From contig JAUMUD010000020.1 of the NCBI GenBank assembly GCA_030530875.1, positions 1-36,629 on the forward strand: a stretch of 36,629 bases of DNA, read 5' to 3'. Below the pieces are notes generated by a model. That model made no database searches. It saw only the letters and a list, made by a program, of their open reading frames with translations, and was not told the origin of the DNA. How positions within the stretch are numbered: the first letter of the stretch is position 1; each line of letters opens with the position of its first letter. The translations under genes and the position numbers were made by a program. Below are positions 1 through 11,138 of this stretch, piece after piece. Source of the stretch: Corynebacterium sp. GTDB lineage: Bacteria > Actinomycetota > Actinomycetes > Mycobacteriales > Mycobacteriaceae.

Positions 1-1526
1 CATCCGGCTTTTGGTCGTCCGGCTTTGGCTGCTCACCAGGTTTTGGCTGCTCATTAGGATCAGGCGCAGGCTTGCACTTCGGGGCGTCCGGGTTATAGGT
101 GATACCGGAATTTAGCAGCCAGTCGGTCTTCTGATCCGCCACAATCCAGCAGGAAAGATCCGCAGTCATTGCTGGCGTATTGGCAAACATGCGGTTCATG
201 GAAGTGACTGACTTAAGCTTCCAAGCAGAGAGGTCCACATTGAGCTTGGTGGCACCCTCAAACATGGAATCAGTGGTCACCACATCACTCATGGCCCAGT
301 GCTCAATATCGAGCGTGGTAGCACCAATATCCTTAAACATTGCGGTGGTATTGGTCAGTTCACTGCGGTCCACATTGGAGAGATTCACAATCTTGCCCTG
401 CCAACCATCAAAGGCGCCACTCATATCAGGGCTAAACTTCAGCCCACGGTTAAAACTCACCGTATTATCCGGGTCAGTGAGACCAAAAGACTGTAGGGCG
501 GCACTGAGCTTTGCCGGGTCAATATAGCCCGTACCAAGCACATAGACGAGCTTTTCCGAAGGCAACAGGGTAGCAGTAGCCTTGCCCTTGTAGAGATCAT
601 TGGTGAGATCCATAAAGGACTTGGCCACATTGCGATAAACCATCTGGCTGCCCTCAAGCCAGTTCGTGGTAATCGTGGCCCGGTCAGAAAGCTGCCAGTG
701 CGAAATATCGCCCTTGGCGCTGCTGGCGTTCGTAAACATCTCAGAGACGTCAGTTGCCTTGCTCATATCCCAGTTATAGACATCGGGATTGGCCGCAGTG
801 GCGTTCTTAAACATGCCCGCAAAGTTCGTGCCACTGGACACATCCCAGCGGCTCACATCGGGGTTAGCATTTGGGGTTTCCTCGAAGGCATAGCCAAAGT
901 CAGTCACCGTGGACACATCCCAGCCACTCACATCAGGATTTGCCTTCGAGCGGAAGAAGATGGCGTACATATCCGTGACCTTAGAAGTATTGAACCTACT
1001 AATATCAGGGATTTCTTCCACACCACGGAACATGCGGTTAAAGCTCACCGCATTGCTGGTATCCCAGTTCTCAATGCCTTTGACTATGCGCGCACCACCA
1101 AAAACATTATTGAAGTACTTCACACCGCTTACATCGACATTTTCCAGGCCCTCAATAGTGAAGGGGATGGCAGTTTTGTAGATGCCAAGTATATGGGCAT
1201 AAAACAATGAACTCGAATCAGCGGGGAATTTAATCGCGCCGGGTGTATTGACAAAACGCACCACTGTATCGCGGTTCATATTCGACTGGTAGTTATAGAG
1301 GAAGCGTGGCAGGGAATTTTCGGCCATGGTTCCGGCACCGTCGATGGTGAGCACATTGGTGCCAGTATCGAAAGAGGCAGTGATTGTCTCTTTATTGGTA
1401 TCTTCTGCGACATTCTTGCTGAGCACCTCAGCATGCGCCACAGGCACACTCACCATGGTTGCGCCCAGCGATAAGGGCATAGAGAGGCAAAGGGCGGCGA
1501 AAAGAGCAGATGTGGTTATCCGCATA
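1..1526 (-). CDS. BspA-like (DUF285 repeat) surface protein, C-terminus off the window, frameshift in the signal peptide
   Basis: The minus strand is open in one frame from about 1516 to the left edge, about 505 codons. It encodes two blocks of 23-25 residue repeats of the type 'NPDVSxWDVSxxTxFxxMF' (about residues 150-285 and 375-465), the pattern of BspA-family leucine-rich surface proteins. A Pro/Lys/Glu-rich linker ('NEQPKPGEQPKPDDQKPD') follows at the edge, typical of a wall-spanning stalk. The best start is ATG 1526, with AAGGAG seven bases upstream and a basic start (MRITTSALF). That frame hits a run of five A (plus strand 1500-1504) and would stop near 1430, while the hydrophobic core and the 'PVAHA' cleavage site lie in the next frame. 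One base fewer in the run restores a normal export signal. The only later in-frame ATG (1480) lacks a ribosome site and a basic N-region. Function is inferred as adhesion or surface binding; the anchor is not visible. Confidence 0.8.
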
Positions 1527-1561
1527 AACGCTCCTTAGGTCGTTTGAATCAGGTTAATCCA

Positions 1562-1592
1562 AGTATATTCTAAGGTAGCGCCTGTGTGTAAA
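1562..1592 (-). promoter_or_regulatory. Possible promoter of the BspA-like gene
   Basis: On the minus strand TTTACA (1592-1587) lies upstream of overlapping -10 candidates TAGAAT (1572-1567) and TATACT (1567-1562). The spacings are 14 and 19 bases, neither ideal, so the exact -10 is uncertain. Unlike most promoters in this window it leaves a leader of about 30 bases with a good Shine-Dalgarno before ATG 1526. Confidence 0.35.
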
Positions 1593-1603
1593 TCGCAAAT
1601 CAC

Positions 1604-2542
1604 CTAGTCAGGCAATAAAAATTCCTCATAGGCATTGAGTGCTGAGCTGGCATTATAGCCGACGGCGCGCAAGGTAGCATTGAGTCCCGCAATTGCATGG
1701 TGAGCTGATCGACGCACCACATTCACCATCTGCGCCCGATTAAAGCCACAGCCACTAAAGGCCACAACCTCCGAAATGAGGCTCTCAAGGTCCAGGTCAT
1801 AGTAGACCCTGGCTGATTTGGTCTTTTTATTCCACTCGTTGGCGGCCATGATGGCCTGAATAGGGTCGAGTGGTAATTCAAGGCTTGCCCTGGTCATAAA
1901 AGTAGGACCACGTTCAATGAAATGTTCCAGGGTCATGCCGGCAGGGGCGTCGGAAAGCCCCAAATCGGAATCCTCAAAATCCATCAGATTGGCAAAGCCC
2001 TCAACATCCCGAAGTGGATCGGTGCTGGTATTCTCAGCCACTGCCTGCGCGATGGGGTGCCCAATCACCCCAGCCCAGGCCCCGTGCGGGGCGCGCAGGT
2101 TATCCTGCCAGGCGGCCTCCGAAAGCCCAGGGCAGGCACTAATGAAGCCCTCAAAGAACTCAAGAATGGTGCGCATGGTGTCCAGGAAGTAGGGGAGGTA
2201 AGCATCAAGTTGCTCCTGGGTGGCACCGGCTTGCAGGAAATAAAAATCGCGCATGGCCAGGCAATTGCGCAAATCTGCGTGGTTGGGAATCATGCGGGCA
2301 ATGGGGTGCACATAGCTTGCATTCCACTCATTGACCCGATGCAAAAAATCAATGGAGGGCACATCACTTGGCCCAAAGAACATCTCACACTCAAGCTGTG
2401 GGCCATCCACATCACGAAGATAAAAGCGCACAACCGTCCCCGACCAGCGGATAATCAGCGCACCCTCCTCGAGTTCATAGCGCAGGCCACGCCTATCGAG
2501 ATAGGGGCACAAATCCTTGAGGGTCATAGAGCGAAGAAGCAC
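1604..2542 (-). CDS. Two-domain YbjN-like protein
   Basis: A 312-residue acidic soluble protein with no signal peptide or membrane segment. It looks like two diverged copies of a YbjN-type fold: about residues 1-150 ('LKDLCPYLDRRGLRYELEEG' followed by alternating strands) and about 185-312 (the second half with 'LEHFIERGPTFMTRASLELP' and 'VVAFSGCGFNRAQMVNVVRR'). YbjN-like domains are common in actinobacteria and usually have no assigned biochemical role; some relatives resemble secretion chaperones. The start is read as GTG 2542, because a perfect TATAAT ends six bases before it and no Shine-Dalgarno exists, so the message is probably leaderless. ATG 2527 is the alternative. It lies on the same strand as the BspA-like gene but has its own promoter behind a terminator. 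Family assignment is moderate and function unknown. Confidence 0.75.
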   Translation of the reverse strand: MLLRSMTLKDLCPYLDRRGLRYELEEGALIIRWSGTVVRFYLRDVDGPQLECEMFFGPSDVPSIDFLHRVNEWNASYVHPIARMIPNHADLRNCLAMRDFYFLQAGATQEQLDAYLPYFLDTMRTILEFFEGFISACPGLSEAAWQDNLRAPHGAWAGVIGHPIAQAVAENTSTDPLRDVEGFANLMDFEDSDLGLSDAPAGMTLEHFIERGPTFMTRASLELPLDPIQAIMAANEWNKKTKSARVYYDLDLESLISEVVAFSGCGFNRAQMVNVVRRSAHHAIAGLNATLRAVGYNASSALNAYEEFLLPD

Positions 2543-2548
2543 AGGTAC

Positions 2549-2554
2549 ATTATA
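2549..2554 (-). promoter_or_regulatory. -10 element (TATAAT) giving a leaderless start at GTG 2542
   Basis: The minus strand reads TATAAT, then six bases, then GTG. The predicted transcription start is therefore the first base of the start codon. The element sits directly after the U-tract of the preceding terminator. No convincing -35 is seen. Confidence 0.65.
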
Positions 2555-2555
2555 G

Positions 2556-2585
2556 AAAAAAGGACCCAGCCGGGTAGCTGGGCCC
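2556..2585 (-). terminator. Rho-independent terminator of the small secreted-protein gene
   Basis: On the minus strand a 9-bp stem (GGGCCCAGC / GCTGGGTCC, one G-U pair) with a six-base loop is followed by six T. It begins about 12 bases after the stop codon at 2597 and abuts the promoter of the next gene. Confidence 0.85.
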
Positions 2586-2596
2586 TGAGGGGTGGG

Positions 2597-2891
2597 CTAG
2601 TTGATGGAAATCCTGGAAGCCCAGTCGGTCAGGTCGCCAACAGTGTTCATCAACTTGAAGTGGTTCGACAGTGGGGCGAAGCTGAGCTCACCGATGGACA
2701 TGATCAGAGCACTAATCAGCAAAAATGGGTTGAAGGCCTGCAGGTACCAGAAGCCACTTTCCTGTGTGGAACCGGAGGACATTTTGTCCCAGTGCGGTGA
2801 TTGGATTCGCGGCATGGGCTGGTGCGCTAAGAGCGCCCATCGCAGTGGTGGTAGCAAGGCTAACTGCGAGCAGCTTCTTCTTGATAGACAT
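2597..2891 (-). pseudogene. Small secreted protein, broken by one frameshift
   Basis: Start ATG 2891 (AGG five bases upstream; GTG 2897 possible) opens a clear Sec signal peptide: basic MSIKKK, a hydrophobic core, and cleavage at 'APAHA|ANP' after residue 27. This frame continues for only about 30 further residues. The remainder (from about 2775) lies in the next frame, reads 'SSGSTQESGFWYLQAFNPF' followed by a hydrophobic stretch and '...SRISIN', and stops at 2597. The two frames meet at 'GGACAAAATGTCC'; one A fewer would join them into a protein of about 97 residues. A strong terminator follows directly. It is divergent from hisD. I do not recognise the family. A sequencing error and a genuine mutation cannot be told apart here. 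Confidence 0.7.
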
Positions 2892-2983
2892 ATGCACCTG
2901 ACCCCATTTTTTTGGGGTGAATATTACGCTGGCGATGCAACTTGTGCTGTCTGATAAGATAAGAAAAAATTCCTTTCGACAAA

Positions 2984-2989
2984 TAGAAT
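2984..2989 (+). promoter_or_regulatory. -10 element (TAGAAT) of the his operon, leaderless hisD
   Basis: TAGAAT is followed by six bases and then ATG 2996, so transcription should begin at or next to the start codon. No Shine-Dalgarno precedes hisD. The -35 region is weak. Only about 100 bp separate hisD from the divergent gene, and no attenuator or T-box-like leader is seen. Confidence 0.6.
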
Positions 2990-2995
2990 TGACCT

Positions 2996-5995
<3,000 letters not shown>

Positions 5996-5996
<1 letters not shown>

Positions 5997-6163
5997 TGGG
6001 TTCCGTCATTGTCCTCTTCATCATTGCAGGTGTGCTCACCGGCGGCACCTACTCCATGTACGCCCAGGGCAATAAATTCCTCACCATCCTGCTTGGCATT
6101 ATCGCCGCCGCCTTCTTCGCCTACGCCATTATCAGCATGCTGAAAGCAGGCGGCCACATCTAA
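5996..6163 (+). CDS. 55-residue membrane protein in the his operon
   Basis: A short ORF fills the hisB-MFS gap exactly. GTG 5996 overlaps the hisB stop, and TAA 6161-6163 overlaps the next ATG. AAGGGAAG lies about six bases before the GTG. The product has two hydrophobic helices (about residues 3-16, 'VIVLFIIAGVLTG', and about 28-48, 'LTILLGIIAAAFFAYAIISM') joined by a short polar loop with Gly-Asn-Lys, and the C-terminus is 'KAGGHI'. No known domain is recognised. From memory, C. glutamicum also has small ORFs between hisB and hisH, so this is probably a real conserved component. It could be a partner of the transporter that follows; that is inference. Confidence 0.7.
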
Positions 6164-7311
6164 TGGGCCTTTCCCAGATTCGCGGCCTTGGGGCGACCTA
6201 CATTACCCTCATCGCCGCTTTCGGCGCCTGGACCCTGCTGCTGCCCGTCATTCCCCTGGCAGTGGTGCAGCAGGGCGGTTCGGCCACGCTCGCTGGCCTG
6301 CACACCGGGGTCTTCATGGGTGCGACCGTGCTCACCCAATGGCTCATGCCCCATGCTTTACGACGCTTCGGCTATGTCCCAATCATGGTCGCTTCCGCGC
6401 TGTTCCTGGGGCTCCCAGCGCTTTTTTACTTCCACTCCTTGAGTTTGCTCATTGCACTGGTGCGTGGCTTTGGTTTCGGCGGCTTGACTGTGGCTTCCTC
6501 AGCACTGGTTGCAGAACTCGTGCGTGACTCCAAATTGCTTGGTCGTGCTCTTGGGCTCTCGGGGCTGTGCATTGGTGGCAGCCAGGTAGTGACTCTGCTT
6601 ATTGGCCTGTGGCTCCCCTTTAGCGTGGTCATTTGGTTGGTTGCCATTATTGGTGTGGTTGCTGCCTATTTTGCTCTCCACATTCCACGCATCAAACCCC
6701 AAGAAGCCGAAAAAACTAGGCTTCTACCTTTTACTGTGGATGCCCTGGTGCCGGCTGCTGCCATGTGCTTTATCGCCATGGGCTTTGGTGCACTTAGCTC
6801 CTTTTTGGCCTCCGCGCTGGCACAGAACGAGACTGCCGGCCAAGCAACAGCCGGTGTGCTGCTCTCCCTTTTGACCGTGGCCAGTATGGGTGCGCGCTTT
6901 ATTGCAGGCCACCACCCACGCACCTTCTTCATCCCTGCACTCTTCCTAGCAGGCATTGGTCTTGTCATTATCTCCGTGGCCCTTAGCCTCAACCTCAACC
7001 TCCTGCCAGTCATCATTGGTGTCCTGTTCTTTGGTGCCGGCTTCGGTGTGGTGCAAAACGAGGCCCTACTCTTGCTCTTCGACCGCTGCCCAAAGCCTGA
7101 GGCTAGTTCCATATGGAATATGAGCTTTGATGGTGGTACCGGCATTGGTTCGCTGGTGCTTGGCTACTTTGTGCCCTTCTTTGCCTATACCGGCGCCTAT
7201 GGGGCTGCGGCCTTTATGGCTTTTATCGCCGCAGTCATTGTGCTCATGGACCAAACAAACCGACGTCGAGGCGGGGCCATCGAATCAACTATAGAAACTG
7301 ATATAGAATAG
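6163..7311 (+). CDS. Major facilitator superfamily transporter
   Basis: A 382-residue, highly hydrophobic protein with about 12 predicted membrane segments arranged as two halves with a more polar central loop ('[13 protein letters not shown]', about 165-190). The first cytoplasmic loop resembles the MFS 2-3 loop, and a second 'GARFIAG' segment occupies the equivalent place in the C-terminal half. The C-terminus is charged. It overlaps the preceding small ORF by one base, and hisH follows four bases downstream, so it is translated as part of the his operon. The substrate cannot be read from sequence; histidine or an intermediate is an inference from context only. The last 30 bases are AT-rich and may hold a promoter for hisH. 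Confidence 0.85.
   Translation: MGLSQIRGLGATYITLIAAFGAWTLLLPVIPLAVVQQGGSATLAGLHTGVFMGATVLTQWLMPHALRRFGYVPIMVASALFLGLPALFYFHSLSLLIALVRGFGFGGLTVASSALVAELVRDSKLLGRALGLSGLCIGGSQVVTLLIGLWLPFSVVIWLVAIIGVVAAYFALHIPRIKPQEAEKTRLLPFTVDALVPAAAMCFIAMGFGALSSFLASALAQNETAGQATAGVLLSLLTVASMGARFIAGHHPRTFFIPALFLAGIGLVIISVALSLNLNLLPVIIGVLFFGAGFGVVQNEALLLLFDRCPKPEASSIWNMSFDGGTGIGSLVLGYFVPFFAYTGAYGAAAFMAFIAAVIVLMDQTNRRRGGAIESTIETDIE
7304..7309 (+). promoter_or_regulatory. Possible internal leaderless promoter of hisH (TAGAAT)
   Basis: The same hexamer and the same six-base spacing as at hisD stand before ATG 7316. No clear Shine-Dalgarno is present. It overlaps the stop codon of the MFS gene. It could start a separate hisHA-impA-hisFI transcript. 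Confidence 0.45.
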
Positions 7312-7315
7312 CCCC

Positions 7316-7951
7316 ATGGGAAAAACTGTCGCTCTACTCGATTATGGTTCCGGCAACCTCCGATCCGCCTACCGCGCCCTCGAGCGTGTGGGTGCTGAGG
7401 TAACTCTCACCAAGGACCCCGAGGTTGTACTCAATGCCGATGGTCTTGTGGTTCCCGGTGTTGGTGCCTTTGCTGCCTGTATGCAAGGACTCAAGGCCAT
7501 CAAGGGCGACCGCATGATTGACCAGCGCCTTGCCGGTGGCAGGCCGGTGCTTGGCATTTGTGTGGGTCACCAAATCATGTTTGAGCGAGGAGTCGAACAC
7601 GGCGTGCTTGCCGAGGGCTGCGGCCAGTGGCCAGGGACCGTCGAAAAGCTCCAATCAGATATCCTCCCCCACATGGGCTGGAATACCGTCGAAGCCCCCG
7701 AAGGCACCCAGCTCTTTGCCGGCATGGACCCAGATGAACGCTACTATTTCGTCCACTCCTATGCGGTGCGCGAATGGAACTTCCACCACGAAGCCAAGAC
7801 ACAGGCACCCCTGGTGACCTGGGCTGAGCATGGTGGTGACCGCTTTATCGCCGCTATCGAAAATGGTGCGCTCTGGGCCACCCAATTCCACCCCGAAAAG
7901 AGCGGCGATGCCGGCGCCGAGCTTTTGCGCAACTGGCTTGAACAGGTCTAA
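7316..7951 (+). CDS. hisH: Imidazole glycerol phosphate synthase, glutaminase subunit
   Basis: Class I glutamine amidotransferase that supplies ammonia to HisF. The 211 residues are full length. The catalytic triad is visible: Cys82 in '[11 protein letters not shown]', His192 and Glu194 in 'TQFHPEKSG'. '[10 protein letters not shown]' at the N-terminus and 'LPHMGWN' are typical HisH motifs. It follows the MFS gene by four bases and precedes hisA by three. Start ATG 7316 has no good ribosome site but lies six bases after a TAGAAT hexamer, so it may be leaderless or coupled to the upstream gene. Confidence 0.96.
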   Translation: MGKTVALLDYGSGNLRSAYRALERVGAEVTLTKDPEVVLNADGLVVPGVGAFAACMQGLKAIKGDRMIDQRLAGGRPVLGICVGHQIMFERGVEHGVLAEGCGQWPGTVEKLQSDILPHMGWNTVEAPEGTQLFAGMDPDERYYFVHSYAVREWNFHHEAKTQAPLVTWAEHGGDRFIAAIENGALWATQFHPEKSGDAGAELLRNWLEQV

Positions 7952-7954
7952 ACT

Positions 7955-8692
7955 ATGCCCATGAATTTCACCCTTCTGCCCGCAGTCGACGTTGTTAACG
8001 GCCAGGCCGTGCGCCTCCACAAAGGCGAGGCTGGCAGCGAAAAATCCTATGGTGAGCCGCTTGCTGCTGCCCTTGAATGGCAGGCCCAGGGCGCAACCTG
8101 GTTGCACTTTGTCGACCTGGACGCCGCCTTTAACCGTGGCTCCAACCATGAACTGATGGCAGAAATCACCGCAGCTCTTGACATCAATGTGGAGCTCACA
8201 GGTGGCATCCGCGATGATGAGTCCCTTGCGCGCGCCCTGGCCACTGGGGCACGCCGCGTCAATATTGGCACCGCCGCACTGGAAAAGCCCGAATGGATCG
8301 ACAAGGCCTTGTCTGAATATGGAGATAAAATCGCCGTCGACCTTGCCTGCATGGAAGTCGAGGGCGAATGGCGCGTGCGCGGCAATGGCTGGGTCTCCGA
8401 TGGTGGCGACCTCTGGGAAACCCTGGAGCGCCTGGATTCTGCGGGCTGCACCCGCTTTGTCGTGACCGACGTCTCCCGTGATGGCACCTTGAGCGGCCCA
8501 AATATCGACCTGCTGCGTGATGTAGCCGCCGCCACCGAGGCCAAGGTTGTTGCCTCCGGTGGTATCAGTGAGCTTTCTGATATTGAAGAACTGGCCAAAT
8601 ATGTCGATGAGGGCATTGACTCGGCCATTATTGGCAAGGCCCTCTATGAAGGCAAATTTAGCCTTGTTGATGCGCTCAAGGTCGTCCAATGA
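7955..8692 (+). CDS. hisA: Phosphoribosylformimino-AICAR-ribotide isomerase (HisA; PriA-like)
   Basis: A (beta-alpha)8-barrel isomerase that opens ProFAR to PRFAR, the fourth step of histidine synthesis. The 245 residues show the catalytic aspartates Asp12 ('[10 protein letters not shown]') and Asp176 ('[15 protein letters not shown]'), with phosphate-binding glycines in 'SGGISELSD'. Arg142/Trp146 in '[15 protein letters not shown]' resemble the actinobacterial bifunctional PriA loop. Corynebacterium homologues are described as having narrowed to HisA activity (subHisA) where trpF is present elsewhere. Which state applies cannot be decided from this window. The start is taken at ATG 7955; ATG 7961 is possible. 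It overlaps impA by four bases. Confidence 0.93.
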   Translation: MPMNFTLLPAVDVVNGQAVRLHKGEAGSEKSYGEPLAAALEWQAQGATWLHFVDLDAAFNRGSNHELMAEITAALDINVELTGGIRDDESLARALATGARRVNIGTAALEKPEWIDKALSEYGDKIAVDLACMEVEGEWRVRGNGWVSDGGDLWETLERLDSAGCTRFVVTDVSRDGTLSGPNIDLLRDVAAATEAKVVASGGISELSDIEELAKYVDEGIDSAIIGKALYEGKFSLVDALKVVQ

Positions 8693-9432
8693 GTGAACTC
8701 GAAGAATACTCCAGGCAGGCCCATGCCATAACCAATGAGGCCCGCGAGATTTTCCTCGGGGCCTTCGGCGCTGGGGCAGCAGTGGACAAGCACGACTGTG
8801 ATTTCGCCACCCAGGCCGACCTGGATATTGAACGCCTCTACCGCGAAAAGCTAAGCTCGATAACCGGCCTCCCAGTCCTAGGAGAGGAATTCGGCGGGGA
8901 CCCACGCGACCACGACCGCTTCTGGATTGTCGACCCCATTGATGGCACTGCCAACTATTCCTGCCGAAACCCCCAAGCAGCCATCCTGCTAAGCCTCATT
9001 AACGATGGGGAACCAGTAGTCTCCATCACCGACATTCCCTTCCTTGATGTGCGTCTGTCCACTATTGGTACGGAGACCCGCATTAATGGGGACATAGCCC
9101 GCCACCACCAAGGACATGGCTTAATTGGCTACGGCCGCATGAATGTGCCCGGCCGCTACGAACTGCTAGGGCGCGTAATGGAGCGCTTCCGCCGCATCCG
9201 CATCAGTGGCTCCGTGGGCATTGATCATGCCTATACCGCCCAGGGCATTTACGACGGCTGCATCAGCTTTAGCCCCAATCTCTGGGACAATGCCGCAGGT
9301 GTTGCTCATATGCGCGGCCTTGGTGTCACCGTCACCGATTTAGAGGGCCGCCCCTGGAGCATGCTCTCCACCGGCATCTGCGCTGGTATCGAACCAGTAC
9401 ACAATATACTTTTGGAAGTCATCAACCAATAA
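8689..9432 (+). CDS. impA: Inositol-monophosphatase family phosphatase of the his operon (ImpA)
   Basis: A Mg-dependent, lithium-sensitive-type phosphatase of 247 residues. It carries Glu66-Glu67 in 'VLGEEFGGD', the signature '[12 protein letters not shown]' (Asp82, Asp85) and the second motif '[14 protein letters not shown]' (Asp200). It starts within the hisA stop (ATGA) and is followed eight bases later by hisF, so it is embedded in the operon. In C. glutamicum the operon copy is called impA, while histidinol-phosphate phosphatase (HisN) is reported to be encoded elsewhere by a paralogue. Position alone therefore does not prove a histidine role; substrates could be inositol phosphate or histidinol phosphate. 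Confidence 0.9.
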   Translation: MSELEEYSRQAHAITNEAREIFLGAFGAGAAVDKHDCDFATQADLDIERLYREKLSSITGLPVLGEEFGGDPRDHDRFWIVDPIDGTANYSCRNPQAAILLSLINDGEPVVSITDIPFLDVRLSTIGTETRINGDIARHHQGHGLIGYGRMNVPGRYELLGRVMERFRRIRISGSVGIDHAYTAQGIYDGCISFSPNLWDNAAGVAHMRGLGVTVTDLEGRPWSMLSTGICAGIEPVHNILLEVINQ

Positions 9433-9440
9433 GGAGGATC

Positions 9441-10208
9441 ATGGCAGTAGCAATCCGAGTCATTCCCTGCCTCGACGTGGACAATGGCCGCGTAGTCAAG
9501 GGTGTCAACTTTGAAAACCTCAAAGACGCCGGCGACCCCGTCGAACTCGCCGCCCGCTATGATGCCCTCGGTGCCGATGAACTCACTTTCCTCGACGTGT
9601 CCGCCTCCAAGGCCGGCCGTGGCACCATGCTTGAGGTCGTACGACGCACCGCCGAACAAGTCTTCATCCCACTGACTGTCGGTGGTGGTGTACGCAGTGT
9701 CGATGATGTTGATGAGTTGCTGCGTGCCGGGGCCGACAAGGTCTCTGTCAATACCTCCGCTATTGCAAGGCCAGAGCTCATCCGTGAAATTTCCGAGCGT
9801 TTCGGCGCCCAGTGCTGCGTGCTCTCCGTGGATGCCAGGCGTGAGGATGATAAGCCCTCCGGCTTTGGGGTCACCACCCATGGTGGTACCAAATCCGCTG
9901 GTCTTGATGCCATTGAATGGGCCAAAAAGGGCGAAGAACTTGGTTCCGGTGAAATTCTTCTTAACTCCATGGATGGGGATGGCACCAAAGAAGGCTTTGA
10001 TATTGAACTGATTGAAAAAGTCCGCCAGGCTGTCCACATTCCTGTGATTGCCAGCGGTGGTGCCGGCAAGGCCGCCGATTTCCCACCAGCAGTCGCCGCC
10101 GGTGCCGATGCGGTTTTGGCCGCCTCCATCTTCCACTTTGGTGAAGTCACCATCAAGGAATGCAAGCAGGCCCTGAAAGACGCAGGCTATGAGGTGCGCA
10201 ATGTCTAA
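9441..10208 (+). CDS. hisF: Imidazole glycerol phosphate synthase, cyclase subunit
   Basis: A (beta-alpha)8-barrel cyclase that uses ammonia from HisH to convert PRFAR to imidazole glycerol phosphate plus AICAR. The 255 residues are full length. The catalytic Asp12 ('[15 protein letters not shown]') and Asp131 ('VLSVDAR') are present, as are the phosphate-binding segments 'LTVGGGVRS' and '[11 protein letters not shown]'. A strong ribosome site, AAGGAGG, lies just before ATG 9441, the best in the operon. It overlaps hisI by eight bases. Confidence 0.97.
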   Translation: MAVAIRVIPCLDVDNGRVVKGVNFENLKDAGDPVELAARYDALGADELTFLDVSASKAGRGTMLEVVRRTAEQVFIPLTVGGGVRSVDDVDELLRAGADKVSVNTSAIARPELIREISERFGAQCCVLSVDARREDDKPSGFGVTTHGGTKSAGLDAIEWAKKGEELGSGEILLNSMDGDGTKEGFDIELIEKVRQAVHIPVIASGGAGKAADFPPAVAAGADAVLAASIFHFGEVTIKECKQALKDAGYEVRNV

Positions 10209-10554
10209 TCCCGCCGACTACCAACTTGACCCCTCAATCAAGCAGCGCATCCGCTGGAATGACAAGGGCCTTGTACCCGTTGTGGTCCAAGCCGCCGATA
10301 GTGGGGAAGTACTCATGATGGCCTGGGCTGACGACCATGCCCTCGCCCACTCGCTTGCCACCCGCAAGGGCACCTACTATTCCCGCTCCCGCCAAGAATA
10401 CTGGGTCAAAGGGCTAACCAGCGGCCATACCCAAGAAGTCACTGAGGTGCGGCTCGATTGCGATGGTGATACAGTTTTGATGAAAGTCATCCAAAAGGAC
10501 GGGGCCTGCCACACTGGCGACCGCACCTGTTTCGACGCCGACAAACTACTATGA
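10201..10554 (+). CDS. hisI: Phosphoribosyl-AMP cyclohydrolase
   Basis: A zinc enzyme that opens the adenine ring of phosphoribosyl-AMP, the third step of histidine synthesis. It is 117 residues from ATG 10201 and monofunctional, without the HisE pyrophosphatase domain. Metal ligands are visible: Asp86, Asp88 and Asp90 around Cys87 ('LDCDGDTV'), plus Cys103 and Cys110 in '[11 protein letters not shown]'. ATG 10201 is preferred to ATG 10189 because it gives the usual N-terminus, has GAGG upstream and overlaps hisF by only eight bases. The stop overlaps the next gene by four bases. Confidence 0.95.
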   Translation: MSNPADYQLDPSIKQRIRWNDKGLVPVVVQAADSGEVLMMAWADDHALAHSLATRKGTYYSRSRQEYWVKGLTSGHTQEVTEVRLDCDGDTVLMKVIQKDGACHTGDRTCFDADKLL

Positions 10555-11138
10555 AAAAAATCATTATCCTCATCGGGCTCGCAATAATGTGGGCCTCTAC
10601 ACGCATGACCTGGCTCACCGCCACCGTCGCTGATGATAAAACCGGCGATGCCGTCCACGCCATCAAGGGGGCTAGCTGGTCAACGGAAATCACCGCCGCG
10701 GTCGCCATTGGCCTTTTGGCCTTCCTTGGCTCCTTTATTATCCGCAGGCCAGCGATGATTATCGGCGCTCTTGTTGCTATCGGCGCCTCCTGGTGGCCCC
10801 TAGGCCTCTTGGCCGGCAAACCTGATGGGGCACGGGCCCAAAACCTCCTCCAATCCCAAATCTCGGATTGGGCGGAGGTCTCTCAACTCTCCGTGAACCA
10901 CCAAGGCCCCATCCTCGCCCTTATTGGCTGCGCCATCACCCTCATTGGCTGCGTTATTGTTGCTGCCCAAAAGACCACCAAAAAGTCCAAGGTCAAAAGC
11001 AGCGCCTATGAACAAAGTGCTGTCCGCGCCTCCAAAATCGAAGAAGAACTCAAAGAAAACCCCGACTCTGGCCGTGTACTCTGGGACGCCCTAGACCACG
11101 ACATCGACCCAACTGAAATTACCAATGCAGATAAATAA
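10551..11138 (+). CDS. TIGR02234-type (Trp operon-associated) membrane protein
   Basis: A 195-residue integral membrane protein with about four hydrophobic segments: residues 1-26 ('[18 protein letters not shown]'), about 43-62, about 65-85 and about 120-140 ('[20 protein letters not shown]'). A charged cytoplasmic-type tail (about 141-195) follows. The topology and position match the actinobacterial family named for its frequent place beside tryptophan or histidine genes (between hisI and trpE/lgt). No catalytic motif is seen and the role is unknown. It overlaps hisI by four bases and lgt by 14, so it is translationally linked to both. Confidence 0.85.
   Translation: MKKIIILIGLAIMWASTRMTWLTATVADDKTGDAVHAIKGASWSTEITAAVAIGLLAFLGSFIIRRPAMIIGALVAIGASWWPLGLLAGKPDGARAQNLLQSQISDWAEVSQLSVNHQGPILALIGCAITLIGCVIVAAQKTTKKSKVKSSAYEQSAVRASKIEEELKENPDSGRVLWDALDHDIDPTEITNADK

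Noticed and set aside
2901-2918. Hairpin ACCCCA/TGGGGT with a T6/A6 loop upstream of the small secreted-protein gene
   Set aside because: Only six base pairs, and the predicted transcription start near 2914 would cut through it.
7289-7306. AmtR-like CTAT...ATAG pair before hisH
   Set aside because: The half-sites are 10 bases apart rather than 6, so it does not fit the AmtR box.
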